DNA of 64,000 bases from Camelimonas lactis (GTDB lineage Bacteria; Pseudomonadota; Alphaproteobacteria; Rhizobiales; Beijerinckiaceae), in assembly GCF_004342915.1 (NCBI RefSeq), contig NZ_SLWL01000002.1, positions 186,001 to 250,000 on the forward strand. Reading direction: 5' to 3'. How positions within the stretch are numbered: the first letter of the stretch is position 1; each line of letters opens with the position of its first letter. Both the position numbers and the translations under genes were made by a program. Positions 55,455-64,000 of the stretch are shown piece after piece. The notes below the pieces were generated by a model, which worked only from the letters and a program-made list of their open reading frames with translations, searched no databases and had not been told where the DNA came from.

Positions 55455-56288
55455 TCAGAGAACCCCCAGCAACATGCCGACCGCAACCAGCGCGGTGACC
55501 GCCCAGAAGCCGTCGAGACGGTCGAGAACGCCGCCATGGCCAGGTATCAGCGCGCCAGAATCCTTGACGCCGGCGCGGCGCTTGAGGGCGGATTCAGCCA
55601 GATCGCCGCCCTGTCCGAGAACCGAGGCCAGGACTGAAACGACCACCAGCCGCCACGACAGGCTCCAGTCGAAGCCGAGGGTCAGCAACAGCACCCCGGC
55701 CAGCGCGCCAGACACGGTTCCGCCAGCGAAGCCGGACCAGGTCTTGCCCGGGCTGACGCGCGGCCACAATTTTGGGCCGCCAAAGGTCTTGCCGGTAAAA
55801 TAAGCGGCGACGTCAGTGGTCCAGACCACCGCGAACATCCAGAGCAGCACGCCGAAGCCGATCTCCGGCAGATGCCGCGCGGCGACCGGCGTGACAGCCA
55901 GAACGGCGCCAACGGCAAAGCCCAGTAGGGTCTGCGCGGCGCCCGCCGCCGAGCGGGTGACAAGAAACCCGAGCCCGATGCTGGCGATGCCGCCGGCAAG
56001 AACCGCAACCCCGGGCCTGTCGGCGAAAGCGACGACGCCGGTCAGCCCGACGAGCGCAGCGGCGCCCCAGCCGGCGGCATAACGGCCCTGCGCCGGGATG
56101 GACTGGGCCAGGGCGCACCACTCCCGGGCGGCGACGGCGCCGGCCAGGGCCCAAACGATCGCCAGCGGCCAGCCGCCAGTCCAGGCGGAGGCGAGCGCCA
56201 CCGCGCCAAGGACGATGGCCGACGCCGTGCGGCGCGCCAGCTCCGGGCGCCCACCCCGGGAGCCGCCTGACAGGAAACCGCCGCTCAA
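55455..56288 (-). CDS. cdsA: Phosphatidate cytidylyltransferase
   Basis: A 277-residue polytopic inner-membrane enzyme making CDP-diacylglycerol. Signature: [16 protein letters not shown] and [40 protein letters not shown]. The likely start is TTG 56288, which overlaps the uppS stop (TTGA), giving [19 protein letters not shown]; no ATG fits. Confidence 0.92.
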   Translation of the reverse strand: MSGGFLSGGSRGGRPELARRTASAIVLGAVALASAWTGGWPLAIVWALAGAVAAREWCALAQSIPAQGRYAAGWGAAALVGLTGVVAFADRPGVAVLAGGIASIGLGFLVTRSAAGAAQTLLGFAVGAVLAVTPVAARHLPEIGFGVLLWMFAVVWTTDVAAYFTGKTFGGPKLWPRVSPGKTWSGFAGGTVSGALAGVLLLTLGFDWSLSWRLVVVSVLASVLGQGGDLAESALKRRAGVKDSGALIPGHGGVLDRLDGFWAVTALVAVGMLLGVL

Positions 56289-57082
56289 GCCTCTTCGCCT
56301 CCCCCGGTCTGGACGCCGGTCTCGCCAACGCCGCCAAAGCGCCTGTCGCGCCGGGTGAATTCGGCGATGGCGGCGCCCAGCGCCTCCCCGTCGAAATCGG
56401 GCCACAGCACGGGCGTGAACACATATTCAGAATACGCCGTCTGCCACGGCAGGAAATTGGACGTGCGGATTTCACCCGAGGTGCGGATGACCAGGTCGGG
56501 GTCGGGCATGCCAGTGGTGTCCAGCATGCGGCCGACCAGTTCCTCGCCGACGTCTTCCGGCTTCAGCTCGCCAGCGGCCGCCAGTTCCGCGATGCGCCGC
56601 GCGGCGGCGGCGATTTCCTGCCGGCCGCCGTAGTTGAACGCCACCACCAGGTTGAGGCCGGTGTTCCGGGCGGTGCGCCTTTCCGCTTCATCCAGAATGG
56701 CGCGCACGTCATCCTGGAGGCCGCCGCGCTCGCCGATAAAGCGGACGCGGACGTTAATGCGCTCCAGATCAGCGAGGTCACGGCGAAAGAACAGGCGCAA
56801 CAGGCCCATGAGGGCGCCGACCTCAGCGGCCGGCCGGCGCCAGTTCTCCGAGGAGAACGAATACACCGTCAGATATTGGAGGCCGATGTCGACGGCGGCG
56901 CGCACGGTGCGGCGCAGGGCTTCGACGCCGCGCCGGTGGCCCTCGGCGCGCGGCAGGCCGCGTCGGGTCGCCCAGCGCCCGTTGCCATCCATGATGATGG
57001 CGACATGCCGCACGGCGGGGGCGGCGCCGGCCGCCACATCGCCAGAAGCGGGCGTCGTCAACTTTTCACCTGCAACGCCCAT
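56285..57082 (-). CDS. uppS: Undecaprenyl diphosphate synthase
   Basis: A 265-residue cis-prenyltransferase making the C55 carrier for peptidoglycan and LPS. Motifs: [26 protein letters not shown] (with catalytic Asp), [52 protein letters not shown]. Start ATG 57082 (MGVAGEKL) with GGAAAC upstream. Confidence 0.95.
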   Translation of the reverse strand: MGVAGEKLTTPASGDVAAGAAPAVRHVAIIMDGNGRWATRRGLPRAEGHRRGVEALRRTVRAAVDIGLQYLTVYSFSSENWRRPAAEVGALMGLLRLFFRRDLADLERINVRVRFIGERGGLQDDVRAILDEAERRTARNTGLNLVVAFNYGGRQEIAAAARRIAELAAAGELKPEDVGEELVGRMLDTTGMPDPDLVIRTSGEIRTSNFLPWQTAYSEYVFTPVLWPDFDGEALGAAIAEFTRRDRRFGGVGETGVQTGGGEEA

Positions 57083-57264
57083 CCGTTTCCTGACCCCAGC
57101 CCTGGTTCCGGCAAACCCCATCGTCGCCGGCCCCGGTCCGCCTGTCGCGGACAAACCCGGACGCGGACGCCGGATCTGCCTGCCCCTGCAAGTTAGCGCA
57201 TTCCTCCGAACTGAAGCGAAATCCGCTTCACCGGGCAAGGCGCCCCGAAGGCCCTCGCGGACCG

Positions 57265-57828
57265 TCAGACCTGCATGATTTCCTTTTCCTTGGCGGCGAC
57301 GGTCTGATCGGCCTCCGCAACAGCCTGATCCGTGGCCTTCTGCACCTGGTCGCCAAAGCGGGTCTGATCGTCCTCGCTGATGTCCCCAGCTTTCTCCAGC
57401 TTCTTGAGCAGGTCCATGCCGTCGCGGCGCACATGGCGGATCGCGACCTTGGCCTCCTCGCCATACTTGTGGGCGACCTTGACCATTTCCTTGCGGCGCT
57501 GCTCGTTCATCTCCGGGATGCGCAGGCGGATGACCTGACCTTCGGTGTTGGGATTGAGGCCGAGGTCCGACTCACGGATCGCCTTCTCCACCGCGTTGAC
57601 CATGCCGCGATCCCAGACCTGGACGCTGAGCAGGCGCGGCTCCGGCACGGAAATCGTCGCCACCTGGCTGATCGGCGTCGCGGCGCCATAGGCGTCCACC
57701 GAGATCGGATCAAGCAGGTTTGCCGAGGCGCGACCGGTGCGCAGGCTCGCGAGATCATGGCGCAGCGCATTGATGGCGCCGGTCATGCGGCGCTTGATGT
57801 CTTCAAGATCGAAATTCGCGGTTGTCAT
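57265..57828 (-). CDS. frr: Ribosome recycling factor
   Basis: A 187-residue factor that splits the post-termination ribosome with EF-G. Hallmarks: [106 protein letters not shown]. Slightly degenerate C-terminus in length is normal. Confidence 0.97.
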   Translation of the reverse strand: MTTANFDLEDIKRRMTGAINALRHDLASLRTGRASANLLDPISVDAYGAATPISQVATISVPEPRLLSVQVWDRGMVNAVEKAIRESDLGLNPNTEGQVIRLRIPEMNEQRRKEMVKVAHKYGEEAKVAIRHVRRDGMDLLKKLEKAGDISEDDQTRFGDQVQKATDQAVAEADQTVAAKEKEIMQV

Positions 57829-57993
57829 ATGTCTCGCCCAGGCAATCAGTTTGGTTGGGTGGCGGCGCCGCGGCGCGCCAGGCGGAAGAGGCGGCGACGC
57901 CGTCCCCGCCTCCGACAGATCGCAGCTTCATAGCGGCTTTATGCGCCGCGCGCGAGCATCGCGCGTCAGCAAACGGAAAACCGCCCCACGATG

Positions 57994-58704
57994 CTATTGC
58001 GGCGCGACCAGCGTGAATGCGCCCTCGCCGCGCAAGGCGGCGCAAATGGCGCCTGGCGTATGCAGCGAGAACACCAGGATGCTGAGGCCGCTGTCCCGCG
58101 CCAGCGCGAAGGCCGCGGTGTCCATCACCTTGAGGTCGCGGGCGATGGCCTCCGCGTGGGTCAGGCGGTCGAAACGGATGGCGTGGGGATTGGCGCGCGG
58201 GTCGGAATCATAAACGCCGTCAACGTTTGTGCCCTTCAGCAGCACGTCGCACTCCAGTTCGGCGGCGCGCAGGGCCGCGCCAGTGTCGGTGGTGAACCAG
58301 GGGTTGCCGGTGCCGCCGCCCAGCACCACCACCTTGCCATTACCCAGATGGTCAATGGCGCGCCGGCGGGCGTAACTCTCGCAAAGGGCCGGCATGGCGA
58401 TGGCGGACATGGCCCGGGCGGGAACGCCGGCGGCCTCGATGGCGTGCTCCAGCGCCAGGGCGTTCATCACCGTCCCCAGCATGCCGATCGAATCGCCGGC
58501 GTTGCGGGTAAGACCGCGCGAGAGACCCTGCACGCCCCGGAAAAAATTGCCGCCGCCGACAACGATGGCGACCTCGAAGCCCGCCCGGTTGGCCGCGGCG
58601 ATATCGGCGGCAATCGCCGTGAGGGTCTCGCCGTGCAGTCCCGACCCGTTCGGACCGGCGAGCGCCTCACCGGACAGTTTGAGCAGCGCGCGTTTCACCT
58701 GCAT
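57994..58704 (-). CDS. pyrH: UMP kinase
   Basis: A 236-residue amino-acid-kinase-fold UMP kinase. Motifs: RALLKLSGEALAG, EVAIVVGGGNFFRG, ALCESYARRRAIDHLGNGKVVVLGGGTGNPWFTTDTGAALRAAEL, LLKGTNVDGVYDSDPR. Start ATG 58704 (MQVKRALLK); a farther ATG at 58716 is less likely. Confidence 0.96.
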   Translation of the reverse strand: MQVKRALLKLSGEALAGPNGSGLHGETLTAIAADIAAANRAGFEVAIVVGGGNFFRGVQGLSRGLTRNAGDSIGMLGTVMNALALEHAIEAAGVPARAMSAIAMPALCESYARRRAIDHLGNGKVVVLGGGTGNPWFTTDTGAALRAAELECDVLLKGTNVDGVYDSDPRANPHAIRFDRLTHAEAIARDLKVMDTAAFALARDSGLSILVFSLHTPGAICAALRGEGAFTLVAPQ

Positions 58705-59044
58705 GCGATCCCCCAATTTCTGGCCAGCTGGCCGGGCGTTCTCCCGCCAGCCGGGCGAAAGGCGGGCGGGACAGCGTCCTCAAGCTCTGGCGCAGCGAGC
58801 AGCTTCGCCCAAAAAGCCTCTGATGCGCCAACCCCGGCCAAACGGGCCGGGGTCGGGATTACCAGGCGGGTCGCCGCGGCCGGATCGCCACTTCCGCGAT
58901 CCGCCCGTCAACCAGCAACAGCGCAGGAGAAGCATTGATCCATCAGATCAAAAACCGAATCCAAACTGCTGTTTATGCTTCAATTTACCTCGAAGCAAAC
59001 CCGCATCGCGCCTTGGCGCAAGCCTCTTGCGCCAGCCTCTTGCC
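58705..59044 (-). promoter_or_regulatory. tsf-pyrH intergenic region with hairpin
   Basis: A 340-bp gap. Next to the tsf stop TGGCGCAA (59014-59021) and TTGCGCCA (59027-59034) form a perfect 8-bp stem with a 5-nt loop; reading leftward there is no long U-run. A TTGAAG-17-ATTCGG pair on the minus strand farther on is a weak promoter candidate for pyrH. No gene seen. Confidence 0.4.
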
Positions 59045-59968
59045 TCAGCCCTTGGCGGCGGCGGCGACTTCAGCGGCGAAGTCCGGCGCCTCTTCCTTCT
59101 CGATGCCGTCGCCCAGACCGTAGCGAACGAAGCCCTTCAGGGCGACCGGCGCGCCGACCTTGCCCTCGGCTTCCTTCAGCACCTGGTTGATGGTCTTCGA
59201 CGGATCATGGATGAACGGCTGCTCCACAAGGGTGTTTTCCTTGAAGTAGCTCTTCATGCCGCTCTCGACGATCTTCTCGAGCACGTTCTCGGGCTTGCCG
59301 GCGTTCTTGTCGCGCAGGATGGCCTTCTCGCGCTCCAGCACCTCGGCCGGGATCGACGCGGCGTCGAGGCCAGCCGGGCTGGTGGCGGCCACGTGCATGG
59401 CGATCTGGCGGCCAAGCGTCTCAAGCTGCGACACCTCGCCGGTCGACTCCAGGGCGACCAGAACGCCGATCTTGCCAAGGCCCTCGCCGGCGGCGTTGTG
59501 GACGTAGGTGGCGATGAAGCCATTGTCCACGTGCAGGCGGTTGACGCGGCGCAGGTTCATGTTCTCGCCGATGGTGGCGATCAGTTCCTGCAGGCGATCC
59601 TTGACGGTGACGCTCTCACCCGGGAAGTGGGCGGCCTCAAGGTTGGCGAGCGTGCCGTCGCCATTAAGGGCGATCTTGGCGGCTTCACGGGCAAACGCCT
59701 GGAAGCTGTCGTTGCGGGCGACGAAGTCGGTCTCGGAGTTCACCTCGACGATCGCGGCGGTCTTGCCCGACGACTCAACGGCGACCAGACCCTCGGCGGC
59801 GACGCGGCCAGCCTTCTTGGCGGCCTTGGACAGACCCTTCTTGCGCAGCCAGTCGACAGCGGCCTCGATGTCGCCGCCGGACTCGTTGAGCGCCGACTTG
59901 CAGTCCATCATGCCCGCGCCGGTCTTCTCACGAAGCTCTTTCACCATTGCGGCTGTAATGTTCGACAT
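59045..59968 (-). CDS. tsf: Elongation factor Ts
   Basis: A 307-residue guanine-nucleotide exchange factor for EF-Tu. Hallmarks: [65 protein letters not shown], and [19 protein letters not shown]. Follows rpsB as in most bacteria. Confidence 0.97.
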   Translation of the reverse strand: MSNITAAMVKELREKTGAGMMDCKSALNESGGDIEAAVDWLRKKGLSKAAKKAGRVAAEGLVAVESSGKTAAIVEVNSETDFVARNDSFQAFAREAAKIALNGDGTLANLEAAHFPGESVTVKDRLQELIATIGENMNLRRVNRLHVDNGFIATYVHNAAGEGLGKIGVLVALESTGEVSQLETLGRQIAMHVAATSPAGLDAASIPAEVLEREKAILRDKNAGKPENVLEKIVESGMKSYFKENTLVEQPFIHDPSKTINQVLKEAEGKVGAPVALKGFVRYGLGDGIEKEEAPDFAAEVAAAAKG

Positions 59969-60133
59969 GGTCGTCCCCTGAAAATATGGCCAGGAACATG
60001 CGTCCGGCCCGGAGCATTTTCAAGCGCGGCTGACGCGGCCTTGCCAACGAAAATGCGTGAAATCAAAAACCTGGGCGTCTTCGCAACCTTGCGCAACCTT
60101 GCCTGACGCAAAGCCACAACCCAAGACAGGCAG

Positions 60134-60160
60134 GGCCCGGCGTTGGTGAAACGCCGGGCC
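60134..60160 (-). terminator. Strong hairpin between rpsB and tsf
   Basis: Perfect 11-bp stem GGCCCGGCGTT (60134-60144) / AACGCCGGGCC (60150-60160) with loop GGTGA. There is no U-run on the minus strand, so it may attenuate or protect the rpsB mRNA rather than end it. Confidence 0.5.
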
Positions 60161-60238
60161 GATCAGTTTCAAAGCCCCCGCCCGGCGACCATCCGGCCAC
60201 CCGGGCGGATCGCCCTGGAGACGTCAATCAGACCGCGA

Positions 60239-61255
60239 TCAGGCGGCTTCGACGAGCGCGCGCGCCTGGGAAACCCAGTTGTCGCGCTGGATGCGACCAT
60301 TGAGCTTCAGCTCCGCGTCGAGACGGGCGATATCCGCGTCCTTCAGGGCGCCGATCTGCCAGTAGTGGAAGACGCCGCCTTCGTTCAGCTTGGCTTCCAG
60401 CTCCGGGCCAACGCCGTGCAGCTTGGTGAGATCGTCTGGCGCGCCGCGCGGAGCGGCCAGCGCCTCGAACACCTCGTCAGCGAAAGCTTCGGGAGCATCG
60501 CTCACGACCAGTTCCTCGACGATCGGCGCTTCTTCAGCGCCCTGATCGAAGCCCATGTCGCCAGCGCCGCGCGAGATGCCGTCGATGGCGGCGCGGGCGA
60601 CCAGGTCGCAGTACAGCTGGATGGCGCGACCGGCGTCGTCATTGCCCGGAACCGGATAGGTGATGCCGTCCGGGTCGCAGTTGGTGTCAACGATGGCCAC
60701 GACCGGGATGCCCAGACGACGGGCTTCCTTGATCGCCAGCTGCTCCTTGTTGGTGTCGATGATGAACAGCAGGTCGGGCGTGCCGCCCATATCCTTGATG
60801 CCGCCAAGCGCCTTCTCGAGCTTCTCCTGCTCGCGCGACAGCATCAGACGCTCTTTCTTGGTCAGCGCCTGGGCGGCGCCGCTGGAAAGCATCTCGTCGA
60901 GCTTGCGCAGACGCTGGATGGAGCCGGCGATGGTCTTCCAGTTGGTGAGCATGCCGCCGAGCCAGCGGGAGTTCACGAAGTACTGGGCCGAATTGCGGGC
61001 CGATTCAGCGATGGAGTCGGCCGCCTGACGCTTGGTGCCGACGAACAGCACGCGGCCGCCAGCGGCCACGGTGTCGGACACGGCCTGCAGGGCGCGGTGC
61101 AGCATCGGCACCGACTGGGCCAGGTCGATGATGTGGATGTTGTTGCGGACGCCGAAGATGTACTCGCTCATCTTCGGGTTCCAGCGGTGGGCCTGGTGGC
61201 CAAAGTGCGCGCCAGCTTCGAGCAGCTGACGCATGGTGAATTCAGGAAGCGCCAT
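60239..61255 (-). CDS. rpsB: 30S ribosomal protein S2 with C-terminal extension
   Basis: A 338-residue S2. Residues 1-230 match the family ([94 protein letters not shown]). The last ~75 residues after an acidic linker form a helix-hairpin-helix-like module ([43 protein letters not shown]), known from alphaproteobacterial S2. ATG 61255 has GGAGAAA upstream. Confidence 0.96.
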   Translation of the reverse strand: MALPEFTMRQLLEAGAHFGHQAHRWNPKMSEYIFGVRNNIHIIDLAQSVPMLHRALQAVSDTVAAGGRVLFVGTKRQAADSIAESARNSAQYFVNSRWLGGMLTNWKTIAGSIQRLRKLDEMLSSGAAQALTKKERLMLSREQEKLEKALGGIKDMGGTPDLLFIIDTNKEQLAIKEARRLGIPVVAIVDTNCDPDGITYPVPGNDDAGRAIQLYCDLVARAAIDGISRGAGDMGFDQGAEEAPIVEELVVSDAPEAFADEVFEALAAPRGAPDDLTKLHGVGPELEAKLNEGGVFHYWQIGALKDADIARLDAELKLNGRIQRDNWVSQARALVEAA

Positions 61256-61824
61256 GATATTTTCTCCGGTTGTACCTCCGTGGAGCCGAGAAGACCGCCA
61301 GCCGGGAAAGCCGCGATCACCGGACAGCCCATTACGCTCATGGGCCAGAACTCCACGTGTGGGATGGCGCGGCTTATAGGCGCCGGACGCCAGTTAGGCA
61401 AGTGTCGGGAGCGCCACCGGGCGCAGAAAACCGCCGGAAAACAGCCGCTGACGCAAGGCGCGCCCGAACGTGAAGGCATAATGTCCCCAAAACGCCGGGA
61501 ATGAACGACGCACAAGGGGCCGGACGTGGCGCAAGGCGGGCCTGAAGCGGGCCGGGACAGTCGCCGTCATGCCCGGGACGCCAGGCCGCCACGCGGGACG
61601 GCCTGTCGACAAGAACGCGCGCGCAAGCGAAAACTGCCCTGCGGACCGGGCCCGGCGGGAATCACCGAGGCGGCGCCCGACCGATCTCCAGAGCCATTCA
61701 CGGAGCCCCGGGCAGGCATGGCCTGGCCAGGGCGCTCGCAGAACGCTGGCCGCGAAGCGCCGGCTGCGCTGCTTCCCCCGCTGGCTCCCGTTCCGTTACG
61801 ACGCAGGAGCGCCCGGATAACCAC
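61256..61824. promoter_or_regulatory. Divergent rpsB / DUF815 intergenic region
   Basis: 569 bp with rpsB promoter and leader on the minus strand and the DUF815 gene promoter on the plus strand expected. Very GC-rich. Overlapping short open frames occur on all frames but none with a ribosome site or recognisable content. No RNA gene recognised. Confidence 0.4.
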
Positions 61825-62772
61825 ATGACCCAAGATCACGACGCACAGCACCCGTCACAGGCTTCCTGGCAGGCGTTCGCCGCCGCGCTTGTCCAGGCCG
61901 GCGCGCCGGAGGCGCTCAACCGCATCGCTGCGGCGCTGGAGCGCGCCTGGCCAGAACCGCCACCCATCGCGGATTTTGAGAGCGCCGACGCCTTCGTCTG
62001 GCACGCCGCGCCGCCGCGCCTTGCCGCCGTGCCGCACGTCAACCGGGTCGAGATGGTGCTGTTGCAGGGGGTCGACCGGGCGCGCGACCAGCTGCAGGAC
62101 AACACCACGCGCTTCGCCCGCGGCCTGCCTGCCAACAACGCCCTGCTGTGGGGCGCGCGCGGCATGGGCAAGTCCTCGCTGGTCAAGGCAGTGCACGCCG
62201 CCATTAACAATGGCGACGGCAATGGCGCCCGGCGAACTGGCAATGACCGGCTGAAGCTGATCGAGATCCATCGCGAGGACATCGCCAGCCTGCCCGTGCT
62301 GATGAACCTCCTGCGCGAGGCGTCTTACAATTTCATCGTGTTCTGCGACGACCTGTCCTTCGATTCCGACGACACCTCCTACAAGTCGCTGAAGGCGGCC
62401 CTCGACGGCGGCATCGAGGGGCGGCCGCGCAACGTGCTGTTTTACGCCACCTCCAACCGCCGGCACCTGCTGCCGCGCGACATGATGGAGAATGAGCGCT
62501 CCACCGCCATCAATCCTGGCGAGGCCGTGGAAGAAAAGGTGTCGCTCTCCGACCGTTTCGGCCTGTGGCTTGGCTTCCACAAGTGCAGCCAGGACGAATA
62601 CCTTGCCATGGTCAATGGCTATGTCAGCCACTATGGCCTCGCGATCGATCCGGCTGAATTGCGCCGCGACGCGCTGGAATGGGCGACGACGCGGGGCTAT
62701 CGTTCCGGCCGCACGGCCTGGCAATACATCCAGGACCTGGCCGGGCGTCTCGGCCGGACGCTGGAGACCTGA
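61825..62772 (+). CDS. DUF815 AAA+ ATPase
   Basis: A 315-residue AAA+ protein of the DUF815 family. Walker A GARGMGKSS near residue 113, Walker B-like FIVFCDDLSFD near 170-180, sensor 1-like VLFYATSNRRHLLPRDM and the family-specific NPGEAVEEKVSLSDRFGLWLGFH. Conserved in alphaproteobacteria; cellular role not established. Confidence 0.9.
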   Translation: MTQDHDAQHPSQASWQAFAAALVQAGAPEALNRIAAALERAWPEPPPIADFESADAFVWHAAPPRLAAVPHVNRVEMVLLQGVDRARDQLQDNTTRFARGLPANNALLWGARGMGKSSLVKAVHAAINNGDGNGARRTGNDRLKLIEIHREDIASLPVLMNLLREASYNFIVFCDDLSFDSDDTSYKSLKAALDGGIEGRPRNVLFYATSNRRHLLPRDMMENERSTAINPGEAVEEKVSLSDRFGLWLGFHKCSQDEYLAMVNGYVSHYGLAIDPAELRRDALEWATTRGYRSGRTAWQYIQDLAGRLGRTLET

Positions 62773-62795
62773 GCCGGCCCGCAAGGGAGGGACGC

Positions 62796-63428
62796 ATGCG
62801 GATCGCGCTGCTCGTTTATGACGGCATGACGGCGCTGGACGCCGTGGGGCCGTATGATTCCCTGTCGCGGCTTCCCGAAGCCGACATCGTCACGGTGTCG
62901 CCGGACGGCGGCCCGGTCACATGCGGCGGCGGCATCGTCATCCAGGCGGCCGCGTCGCTGGACAATGTGGACCGCGCCGACGTGCTGATCGTTCCCGGCG
63001 GCATGCCATCTGCCCTGCGCGGCCTGCTGGGGGACGCCGCGGTGATGGAGTGGCTGCGACGGATCGACCAGACCAGCCGCTACACCTGTTCGGTGTGCAC
63101 GGGCGCCCTGCTGCTGGCGTCGGCTGGCGTGCTGCGGAACCGGGCCGCCGCCACGCACTGGCGCGCCCATGACGCTCTGGCCGCGCTCGGCGCCACGCCA
63201 GTCGCGGATCGCGTGCATGTGGACGGCAAATATCTGACCTCCGGCGGGGTGTCCGCCGGCATCGACATGGGTCTTGTGCTCTGCGGCCTGCTGGTTGGGC
63301 GCGAACTCGGCGAAGCCATCGAACTCAGCATGCATTATGCCCCGCAGCCGCCGTTCGGTACGGGCAATCCGGCCACGGCGTTGACGCCAGCGCGGCGGCA
63401 ACTGATTGAGGAGCGCCTCCGCAACTGA
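62796..63428 (+). CDS. DJ-1/PfpI family protein (isonitrile hydratase-like)
   Basis: A 210-residue glutamine-amidotransferase-fold protein. The nucleophile elbow SVCTGALLLA provides the cysteine; the N-terminal LLVYDGMTALDAVGPYD with the acidic residue and C-terminal GGVSAGIDMGL fit the isonitrile hydratase/ThiJ branch. Start ATG 62796 has AAGGGAGG. Substrate unknown. Confidence 0.85.
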   Translation: MRIALLVYDGMTALDAVGPYDSLSRLPEADIVTVSPDGGPVTCGGGIVIQAAASLDNVDRADVLIVPGGMPSALRGLLGDAAVMEWLRRIDQTSRYTCSVCTGALLLASAGVLRNRAAATHWRAHDALAALGATPVADRVHVDGKYLTSGGVSAGIDMGLVLCGLLVGRELGEAIELSMHYAPQPPFGTGNPATALTPARRQLIEERLRN

Positions 63429-63514
63429 ACCTGGCGCCTCCCAGTGGGAGCGCCTTCCAGATCAATCAAACAAACGATTGTCCGGCTCGCGCCGGCAGCG
63501 GTTTATGGGAGTGA

Positions 63515-64000
63515 ATGATGAAAGCCTGGCAGCTTCAGGACGCCTCTGGCCTCGACGGCCTGCGCAAGGTGGAGATTGACCGGCCAACGCCGGGGCGCGG
63601 CGAGGTGCTGGTGCGCATCAACGCCGTCTCGCTGAATTATCGCGACCTCATCACGGTGCGCGGCGGCTATGGCTCGCGGCAAAAATTTCCGCTGATCCCC
63701 GTCTCCGACGGCGCCGGCGTCATCGCGGAAGTCGGGCCTGGCGTGCGCGGCTGGAACGAAGGCGACCGGGTCATCGGCTCGTTCTTCGAGAACTGGCACG
63801 GCGGCGACGCCAGCGCGGAGAAGATGGCGGCGGCGCTCGGCGGCTCGGTCGATGGCGTATTGTGCGAATATCGGGTGTTCCCGGCGCACGCCGTGGTCGC
63901 GGCGCCTGCGCACCTCAGCGACGCTGAGGCGGCCTGCCTGCCCTGCGCCGCCCTCACGGCCTGGAGCGCCGTGGTGAAATGCGGCCAGGTGAAACCGGGC
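63515..64000 (+). CDS. Zinc-type alcohol dehydrogenase/quinone oxidoreductase, 5' part
   Basis: The first ~161 residues of a medium-chain reductase: KAWQLQDASGLDGLRKVEIDRPTPGRGEVLVRINAVSLNYRDL, PLIPVSDGAGVIAEVGPGVRGWNEGDRVIGSFF, then ALTAWSAVV. The catalytic zinc cysteine usually found in the GHE context is replaced by a quinone-reductase-like SDGAG pattern, so NADPH:quinone oxidoreductase is more likely than a zinc enzyme. Two ATGs (63515, 63518) stand behind GGGAG. Continues beyond the window. Confidence 0.85.
   Translation, partial: MMKAWQLQDASGLDGLRKVEIDRPTPGRGEVLVRINAVSLNYRDLITVRGGYGSRQKFPLIPVSDGAGVIAEVGPGVRGWNEGDRVIGSFFENWHGGDASAEKMAAALGGSVDGVLCEYRVFPAHAVVAAPAHLSDAEAACLPCAALTAWSAVVKCGQVKPG

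Noticed and set aside
58394-61504. Long plus-strand open frames opposite pyrH, tsf and rpsB
   Set aside because: They run across several highly conserved genes and intergenic regions without ribosome sites or recognisable content.

Overview
The window is high-GC DNA from an alphaproteobacterium, probably Rhodospirillales-like. That placement rests on gene order, a GAAC-N7-GAAC LexA box, an S2 protein with a long C-terminal extension, and the GapR and GcrA-like proteins carried by its phage; I cannot name a genus. It holds three blocks: a host segment at the left (1-5233), a complete Mu-like transposable prophage (5234-40530), and a host housekeeping segment at the right (40531-64000).

Left host segment: the 3' part of trpC with a terminator, a Baeyer-Villiger-type flavin monooxygenase on the minus strand with an operator-like dyad over its promoter, lexA with an SOS box, and the C-terminal part of comEC. 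The N-terminal part of comEC lies 35 kb away at 40531-41924. Removing 5234-40530 and one copy of a 15-bp flanking repeat restores a single 880-codon comEC frame, so the prophage sits inside comEC.

Prophage: the ends are 5'-TG...CA-3', carry an imperfect terminal inverted repeat and several copies of a transposase-site-like motif (core GATC then TTTTGCACC), and are flanked by a 15-bp direct repeat. The layout is divergent from a central control region near 22.0 kb. Leftward (minus): Ner-like regulator, ParB-like protein, MuA/TnsB-type DDE transposase, MuB/TnsC-type ATPase, small early regulators (including a GapR homologue and a GcrA-like zinc protein), a gp16-family protein and a Mor-like activator, then lysis genes and the DNA-packaging/head genes (small and large terminase, portal, gpF with a nuclease-like tail, gpG) running to the left end. 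Rightward (plus): LexA-type repressor, a coupled secreted protein, then protease/scaffold, capsid, contractile tail with a -1 frameshift cassette, tape measure, P2-type baseplate genes and tail fibre to the right end. All modules needed for a Mu-like head plus P2-like contractile tail appear intact.

Right host segment: gltX and gltA (plus), then a 15.6-kb minus-strand cluster rpsB-tsf-pyrH-frr-uppS-cdsA-dxr-rseP-bamA-lpxD-fabZ-lpxA-lpxI-lpxB that links translation, isoprenoid and phospholipid synthesis, outer-membrane assembly and lipid A. It is followed by a DUF815 ATPase, a DJ-1/PfpI protein and the 5' part of a zinc-type alcohol dehydrogenase/quinone oxidoreductase gene.
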